DNA from: an uncultured Corynebacterium sp. | GTDB taxonomy: Bacteria; Actinomycetota; Actinomycetes; Mycobacteriales; Mycobacteriaceae | NCBI RefSeq assembly: GCF_902489365.1 | Contig: NZ_CABTZR010000078.1 | Coordinates: 1 to 9,826 of the forward strand | DNA: 9,826 nucleotides | Reading direction: 5' to 3' | Part shown: positions 5,971 to 9,826 of the stretch, one piece after another | How the letters are laid out: each line of letters opens with the position of its first letter | How positions within the stretch are numbered: position 1 is the first letter of the stretch | Notes under the pieces: model-generated | What the model saw: the letters and a program-made list of their open reading frames with translations, nothing else | Databases searched by the model: none | Told to the model about the DNA's origin: nothing | Translations under genes and position numbers: made by a program

Positions 5971-6717
5971 CTAAGGGCGGAACTCGTCCCGCAGCTCAGT
6001 CTTGACCAGCGTTCCATGAAGGGACAGAACAAGCGCCGCCATCTGCTGCGAGAGCTCTTCTGCCTGCTGCGGGGCCGTATCAGACTTCGAATGCGCTACC
6101 GGTGAAGCCACCTGCGAAATCATGTCTGCCTGCCGGCGGGCGGCATTGCGCAGCGACTTCAATTGCCGTGCCTCAAAGCCGAAAGACTCTAAGGCGACAG
6201 CCGCCGACACAATAGACACGTCATCCGTGTCAAAGAATCCCGCCGGATCCGGCTTAATGAGCCCCACCGAGACCAGCTCCGCAATATTTTCTTGCGTGGT
6301 CCCGGCTTGGTCGGCCACGTCGGCGTCGGTAAGCCTAGTCACCACTGGTGCTCGCAGCTGCTCGGCACTGATCAGTGCCTCAGCTTGGGAGGAGACAATG
6401 GCGGTTACTTGACCCGAATCCATCGCCTCCAGCTGCTCGCGAATAACCTTGAGCGGCGTGTAGTGGTCGCGCTGCGCGGTCAGAATGTAGCGCAGGCGGT
6501 CAAGATCCTTCTGGTAGTAGCGGCGGTAGCCCTTCGCGGTGCGTTCCGGAGTAATCAGACCCTCAGATTCCAAAAAGCGAATCTTCGACACCGTCACGTC
6601 CGGGAACTGCTTCTGCACGTGCTTCAGCGTTACGCCAATAGACATGGGCTTTTGCTTGGTCTTCTTGGCCGCCGAAGATGCTGTTGCTGCCGCTGCGGCG
6701 GACTTCTGAGCACTCAC
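5971..6717 (-). CDS. ftsR: MerR-family regulator FtsR (Rv1828-like)
   Basis: Encodes 248 residues from GTG 6717-6715. The first 24 residues are Ala/Lys-rich low complexity, so the ATG at residue 25 (MSIGVTLKHV) is a serious alternative start; no clear ribosome binding site decides. A MerR winged helix-turn-helix spans about 28-80 (FPDVTVSKIRFLESEGLITPE 38-58, then KGYRRYY in the wing), followed by a dimerisation helix with YTPLKVIREQLEAM. A second region (about 130-248) has a LTDADVADQAG repeat of helix-turn-helix character and Ala-rich helices. In C. glutamicum the MerR protein directly next to odhI is FtsR, reported as an activator of ftsZ; its M. tuberculosis relative is Rv1828. The adjacency to odhI here supports the same identity. 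Ligand or signal is unknown and no cysteine is present for metal sensing. Confidence 0.88.
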   Translation of the reverse strand: MSAQKSAAAAATASSAAKKTKQKPMSIGVTLKHVQKQFPDVTVSKIRFLESEGLITPERTAKGYRRYYQKDLDRLRYILTAQRDHYTPLKVIREQLEAMDSGQVTAIVSSQAEALISAEQLRAPVVTRLTDADVADQAGTTQENIAELVSVGLIKPDPAGFFDTDDVSIVSAAVALESFGFEARQLKSLRNAARRQADMISQVASPVAHSKSDTAPQQAEELSQQMAALVLSLHGTLVKTELRDEFRP

Positions 6718-6835
6718 GATGGGACTACTACTGCTTTCTACGCGGATTCACTTTGACAAAGGGCAGGTACAGTGAGGAAGCAAGACCGGCTGCTCCCCTC
6801 GTACCTCCGCTTCGTCCTTGCTGACGGGTACTGCC
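6718..6835. promoter_or_regulatory. odhI 3' region and ftsR upstream region with nested inverted repeats
   Basis: This gap must hold the end of the odhI transcript and the start of the ftsR one. GGGCAGGTAC (6761-6770) faces GTACTGCCC (6828-6836), a 9-bp pairing with one bulged base. Inside it AGCAAG (6779-6784) faces CTTGCT (6817-6822). On the − strand the outer stem ends in TTTGTC, a weak terminator tail. CTTTGACAAAG (6751-6761) is a symmetrical 11-mer close to the ftsR start and a possible operator. No convincing σA promoter for ftsR can be picked. Confidence 0.35.
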
Positions 6836-7267
6836 CTATTTGGGGGCGATGAAGACGAGGCGGAACTTACCAATCTGGATTTCGTCGCCTACTTCCAGTA
6901 CCTGCGCATTGCGCGGCTCGCGGTTGACGTAGGTGCCATTGAGCGATCCGACGTCCACGACCTCGAACTGGCCATCCTTGGCGCGGAATTCTGCGTGGCG
7001 GCGGGAGACGGTGACGTCATCGAGGAAGATATCTGCTTCCGGGTGGCGGCCGGCGGTGGTGGTCGGCTGATCAAGCAAGAAGCGCGCGCCGGCATTCGGG
7101 CCTCGCTTCACGACGAGCAGGGCCTGGCCGTCAGCCAGGTTCTCAGCGCCAGCAACGGAGGCGTCGGAACCCGCCGCGGTGCCGTTTTCCATCTCCTTAA
7201 GAAGATCAGCGCGGAAGACAGAAGTAGTCTCTGCCTGCGGTTCCGGCGTTCCGGTATTCTCGCTCAT
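6836..7267 (-). CDS. odhI: OdhI (GarA) FHA-domain inhibitor of 2-oxoglutarate dehydrogenase
   Basis: Encodes 143 residues from ATG 7267-7265, chosen over an in-frame upstream codon at 7303 because GGAGG lies five bases before it and the resulting MSENTGTPEPQ start matches known OdhI. In corynebacteria unphosphorylated OdhI binds the E1 subunit OdhA and inhibits 2-oxoglutarate dehydrogenase, steering 2-oxoglutarate toward glutamate. Phosphorylation by PknG and other Ser/Thr kinases on the two adjacent N-terminal threonines makes the FHA domain fold back on its own tail and releases the enzyme. Both threonines are present (T14, T15 in ETTSVF). FHA landmarks are GR (73-74), SRRH (88-91) and SLNGTYVN (108-115). 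The protein is cytoplasmic. It lies just downstream of secA2, with its own promoter in the gap. Identity is very firm. Confidence 0.97.
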   Translation of the reverse strand: MSENTGTPEPQAETTSVFRADLLKEMENGTAAGSDASVAGAENLADGQALLVVKRGPNAGARFLLDQPTTTAGRHPEADIFLDDVTVSRRHAEFRAKDGQFEVVDVGSLNGTYVNREPRNAQVLEVGDEIQIGKFRLVFIAPK

Positions 7268-7272
7268 TTTTA

Positions 7273-7277
7273 CCTCC
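7273..7277 (-). promoter_or_regulatory. strong ribosome binding site of odhI
   Basis: The − strand reads GGAGG five bases before the ATG at 7267. It decides between the two possible odhI starts in favour of the shorter protein. Confidence 0.85.
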
Positions 7278-7306
7278 GAAGGGTCGGATCGATGTTGACT
7301 CATTCC

Positions 7307-7312
7307 ATATTA
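7307..7312 (-). promoter_or_regulatory. candidate −10 box of odhI
   Basis: The − strand reads TAATAT, close to the consensus. It would give a start near 7300 and a leader of about 33 bases containing the GGAGG site. A −35 at the usual distance is poor because that region is a GC-rich inverted repeat (7313-7338). This may mean dependence on an activator or a tuned-down promoter. Confidence 0.5.
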
Positions 7313-7338
7313 GCGACTCCGCTGCGCGCGCGAGTCGC
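7313..7338 (-). terminator. inverted repeat after secA2, overlapping the odhI promoter
   Basis: GCGACTC (7313-7319) and GAGTCGC (7332-7338) form a perfect 7-bp stem with a 12-base GC loop, 15 bases beyond the secA2 stop. The stem runs directly into the odhI −10 TAATAT rather than a T tract, so it is a poor intrinsic terminator. It occupies the −35 to −10 spacer and could equally be a protein-binding dyad controlling odhI. Confidence 0.4.
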
Positions 7339-7353
7339 CTCTCCACAAATACA

Positions 7354-9645
7354 TTAACGGAAAATGTTTCCTATGCCCTTGAGCACGGAATTTCCCCCGC
7401 CAGACAATGGATTATCGGAAACCATATAAGTCCAGGTGGCACTCGGACGGGACAGTCCATGATCCTCTAGGTGAGCACCATCGACATCAATAAGTACGGT
7501 CTTAAAAGTATCGACGGCATCATCAACCGCGCGCTGCGCCAAATCCTTGAATTCGCGTACGGCGATGCGGTGGTATTCATCGATGGGGGTCTCGCGAGCA
7601 ATGGCACGCAAGTGAATGGATTCACGCACGTCATCCATCAGCTCCAAGTGGTCGGCCCACGCTAAGTCGAGGTGGTAGAGCATGATCTCGCGCGCAGCGC
7701 GCTCACGGGCTTCCACGGGGACGTCGCTAAGCTCGGCGGCGCGTTCGGGCGCTCGCTCAGCGAGCTCCTGCCAGGCTTGGTCCGTATCGAGCAACTTAGC
7801 GCGGCGCTCATCGATAATGATGCGCTGATCCGCCAGCAGCTGGTTGTACTTCCATGTCTGCGCGTGGATTTCCAGCAACTGGCCTTCCGTCACCCGCTGG
7901 CAGTGTGCGATGAAATCTCGGACACGCTTGGATTCAATGAGGCCATCGGCATTTGGCCGAGCCGACAGGGACTCATCTTCCCCACCCTGCTGAACTACGT
8001 CGTCCTCCAACGACACGAAGAAGAGCGACATGCCCGGATCTCCCTGGCGGCCAGCACGGCCACGCAACTGGTTATCCAATCGCGAGGAACGGTGCCGCGA
8101 GGTGCCAAGTACTGCCAATCCGCCCTTCTCGACGACCGCGTCGCGGTCAGCTTCGTCCGCGCCGCCCAGCTTGATATCGGTGCCGCGGCCCGCCATCTGC
8201 GTGGACACCGTCACGCGCCCCACGTCGCCTGCTTCCGCGACGATGCGCGCCTCATCCTCATCGTTTTTAGCGTTGAGCACGTTGACAGTAATGCCACGTT
8301 CGCGCAAAGCTGCAGCAAGGTCCTCGGACTCCGCGACATCATGGGTACCCACGAGGACCGGCTGACCCGTGCTGTTGATCTCAACGATCTCGTTGACGAT
8401 GGCGCGCGATTTTTCATCCACGGACGCGTAGATGCGGTCTGCTTCATCGAAGCGCTGCAGTTCCTTATTGCGGTCGATGACCGAGACGTGCAGGTCATAA
8501 AACTGTCGCAACTGGTCGGTGGCCTCCACCGCGGTGCCTGTCATGCCACAGACCAAGGGGTAGCGACGCATGAGCTCCTGCAGCGTAATGGTGTCGAGGA
8601 TGCGCCCACCTTCTGATACCTCCAAGCCTTCTTTGGCCTCCACCGCTGCCTGGAGTCCATCCGGCCAGCGTTGCAGCTCGGCCACGCGGCCGCGGGAGGC
8701 GTCGATAAGCTGCAGCTTTCCGTCCGTGATGATGTAGTGAATGTCACGGATGAGCAGCGCCTTCGCGTGTAGCGCTAGGTTGACCTTCACCAGTACGGAG
8801 CCGATATTCTCCTCCGAATACAGCGAGTCAATACCCAATTCCCGCTCTACTCGAGCCGCACCATCATCGGTGAGCGCCACCGTGCGGCCGTCCTCCGCGA
8901 TGACATAGTCCTGCTCCTCGCGCAAGCGCGAGACCACGTTGGTGATGTGGCCCGTAGATTCCTCACCGGGACGATTTCCGGCGAGGACGAGGGGGACGAG
9001 GGCTTCGTCGACAAGCACAGAGTCCGCCTCATCCACCAACGCCACGTCCGCGCGCGCCTGCACCGTCTGCTCCCGGGAGGTGATCTGGTTATCTCGCAGC
9101 ACATCGAATCCGAGCTCATTAACCGGCGCATAAATAATGTCGGAAAGGTAAGCCCCGCGTCGCTCTTCCGGCCCCATTTTCTCCGTCACGGAAGCCACCG
9201 TGAGTCCAAAGAACTCCACGAGTGGGCGCATCCATTCGGCGTCACGCGCCGCTAGATAATTATTAACCGTCACCAGGTGCACGCGCTTGCCGGTGAGCGC
9301 GAAACCAGTCGCAGCCATGGCACCCACCAGTGTCTTTCCTTCGCCGGTGGCCATTTGGATGACGTCACCTTCAAGAAGACGCAGTACAGCTTGCGACTGG
9401 ACATTAAAGGGACGCATGCCAAGCTTGCGTTCGCTCGCCACGGCCAATGCCGCGAGGAAACGAGATTTATCTGCAATTACCCCGTCTTTCACGCAAGCGC
9501 GCGCAGTGGCGGCAACCTCAGCATCCGACAGGTTCGCGATATCCTTCACCGCGGAATCTGCGGCCGTCACAACGGCTTTCGACTTCTTGTTGTTGCGCTC
9601 GGACTGCGCGCCCATTGCCTTCCAGAACCAATCGAATGCGCCCAT
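7354..9645 (-). CDS. secA2: accessory protein-export ATPase SecA2
   Basis: Encodes 763 residues from ATG 9645-9643, chosen because GGAGGAG lies just upstream; a start at 9672 would skip that site. SecA2 drives ATP-dependent export of a limited set of proteins through the SecYEG channel, alongside the essential SecA1. The visible DEAD motor has Walker A MATGEGKT (98-105), DEAD with the SecA extension VDEADSVLVDEA (204-215), the GMTGTA motif (367-372), TQMAGRGTDIKLGG (482-495) and QLRGRAGRQGD (526-536). A preprotein cross-linking region lies between 215 and 360. The length is below that of canonical SecA and the C-terminus (SVLKGIGNIFR) has no Cys/His zinc-binding, SecB-type tail, as expected for actinobacterial SecA2. 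Gene order before odhI follows the mycobacterial pattern. It has a separate upstream promoter region shared with a divergent gene. Confidence 0.96.
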   Translation of the reverse strand: MGAFDWFWKAMGAQSERNNKKSKAVVTAADSAVKDIANLSDAEVAATARACVKDGVIADKSRFLAALAVASERKLGMRPFNVQSQAVLRLLEGDVIQMATGEGKTLVGAMAATGFALTGKRVHLVTVNNYLAARDAEWMRPLVEFFGLTVASVTEKMGPEERRGAYLSDIIYAPVNELGFDVLRDNQITSREQTVQARADVALVDEADSVLVDEALVPLVLAGNRPGEESTGHITNVVSRLREEQDYVIAEDGRTVALTDDGAARVERELGIDSLYSEENIGSVLVKVNLALHAKALLIRDIHYIITDGKLQLIDASRGRVAELQRWPDGLQAAVEAKEGLEVSEGGRILDTITLQELMRRYPLVCGMTGTAVEATDQLRQFYDLHVSVIDRNKELQRFDEADRIYASVDEKSRAIVNEIVEINSTGQPVLVGTHDVAESEDLAAALRERGITVNVLNAKNDEDEARIVAEAGDVGRVTVSTQMAGRGTDIKLGGADEADRDAVVEKGGLAVLGTSRHRSSRLDNQLRGRAGRQGDPGMSLFFVSLEDDVVQQGGEDESLSARPNADGLIESKRVRDFIAHCQRVTEGQLLEIHAQTWKYNQLLADQRIIIDERRAKLLDTDQAWQELAERAPERAAELSDVPVEARERAAREIMLYHLDLAWADHLELMDDVRESIHLRAIARETPIDEYHRIAVREFKDLAQRAVDDAVDTFKTVLIDVDGAHLEDHGLSRPSATWTYMVSDNPLSGGGNSVLKGIGNIFR

Positions 9646-9649
9646 GAGC

Positions 9650-9656
9650 ACTCCTC
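9650..9656 (-). promoter_or_regulatory. ribosome binding site of secA2
   Basis: The − strand reads GGAGGAG about four to six bases before the ATG at 9645, a strong Shine-Dalgarno match that settles the start of SecA2. Confidence 0.8.
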
Positions 9657-9669
9657 CATCCTTGTGCGT

Positions 9670-9698
9670 CATACAGGTCTTCTACCGACTCTAGTCAA
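9670..9698 (-). promoter_or_regulatory. candidate secA2 promoter
   Basis: On the − strand TTGACT (complement of 9693-9698) and TGTATG (complement of 9670-9675) are spaced by 17 bases. The −35 is good and the −10 is poor. An alternative −10, TAGAGT (complement of 9688-9693), fits TANANT better but has no −35. Either gives a leader of roughly 20-40 bases. Confidence 0.35.
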
Positions 9699-9726
9699 CC
9701 CCGGTTCGCAGGCGTGCGTTCGCCCT

Positions 9727-9732
9727 TATATC
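9727..9732 (+). promoter_or_regulatory. candidate −10 box of the divergent right-edge gene
   Basis: TATATC (or TTATAT one base earlier) lies nine bases before the ATG at 9742, with no Shine-Dalgarno in between. This suggests another leaderless or near-leaderless mRNA. An in-frame GTG at 9736 would be four bases from this box. Confidence 0.35.
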
Positions 9733-9741
9733 CTTGTGGGC

Positions 9742-9826
9742 ATGCAATCCGTGAACGTGTCGCTCCCCTCCAGCACCGGTACCGCGATGGCCGGAACCAT
9801 CGACTTCCCTGACTCCCCTCCGCAAG
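9742..9826 (+). CDS. start of a + strand gene cut by the window edge, perhaps an α/β-hydrolase
   Basis: ATG 9742-9744 opens a frame that stays open to the last base (28 codons: MQSVNVSLPSSTGT, then AMAGTIDFPDSPPQ). It is divergent from secA2 with a 96-base gap, and GTG 9736 is an in-frame alternative start. The pattern of a polar β-strand, a short turn, LAGTIDxP-like residues and then Pro-rich spacing resembles the N-terminus of α/β-hydrolases of the OsmC-associated type, whose next segment would be a FAHCFT-like motif. That motif lies outside the window, so the product is a guess. The CDS itself is supported by the open frame and plausible codon use. Confidence 0.5.
   Translation, partial: MQSVNVSLPSSTGTAMAGTIDFPDSPPQ

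Noticed and set aside
6753..6773. TTGACA and TACAGT on the + strand as a promoter
   Set aside because: The spacer is nine bases, far too short for σA, and no + strand gene follows.
7672..8616. 314-codon open frame on the + strand inside secA2
   Set aside because: It is antisense to the conserved SecA2 motor motifs, has no ribosome binding site or known domain, and its length follows from high-GC codon bias on the other strand.
1..9826. Defence island, mobile element or CRISPR
   Set aside because: No transposase, integrase, long terminal inverted repeats or spaced direct repeats were seen, and the gene content is conserved core.

Overview
The window is a piece of a high-GC actinobacterial chromosome, almost certainly Corynebacterium. 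The strongest marker is the FHA protein OdhI at 6836-7267: its N-terminal TTSVFRADL segment and FHA core match, from memory, the 143-residue C. glutamicum OdhI. The five − strand genes secA2, odhI, ftsR-like merR, DUF151 nuclease and a second merR also follow the gene order known from Mycobacterium tuberculosis (secA2 ... garA, Rv1828, Rv1829, Rv1830). Frequent GTG starts and a probable leaderless mRNA fit the same group. The species cannot be named from this alone.

Left part, 1-1254. The first ~100 bases may hold the proline-rich end of a + strand gene. No gene is supported from 102 to 334. A − strand gene (335-1129) encodes an unrecognised single-pass membrane protein with a Pro/Gln-rich cytoplasmic N-terminus and a two-cysteine outer domain. 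It is divergent from the next block.

Middle + strand block, 1255-4312. A DEAD-box RNA helicase, apparently leaderless, overlaps by ATGA a gene of the actinobacterial family traditionally called '3-methyladenine DNA glycosylase'. A 56-base gap containing a GC hairpin leads to a membrane-anchored protein with a von Willebrand A-like domain. The overlap makes the first two genes a transcription and translation unit; the third may belong to it.

Right − strand block, 9645 down to 4437. secA2 (accessory export ATPase), odhI (phospho-switched inhibitor of 2-oxoglutarate dehydrogenase), an FtsR-like MerR regulator, a DUF151 nuclease-family protein and an Rv1830-like MerR regulator follow one another. 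They are separated by promoter- or terminator-bearing gaps rather than forming one tight operon. This is a conserved actinobacterial housekeeping neighbourhood tied to export, carbon-flux control and cell division. The two blocks converge at 4313-4436, where a long imperfect hairpin sits. At the right edge the first 28 codons of a divergent + strand gene are visible.

I see no insertion sequence, prophage, CRISPR array, rRNA or tRNA. Most of the window is conserved core genome. The less-explained material is the helicase/'glycosylase'/VWA-like block and several intergenic inverted repeats.
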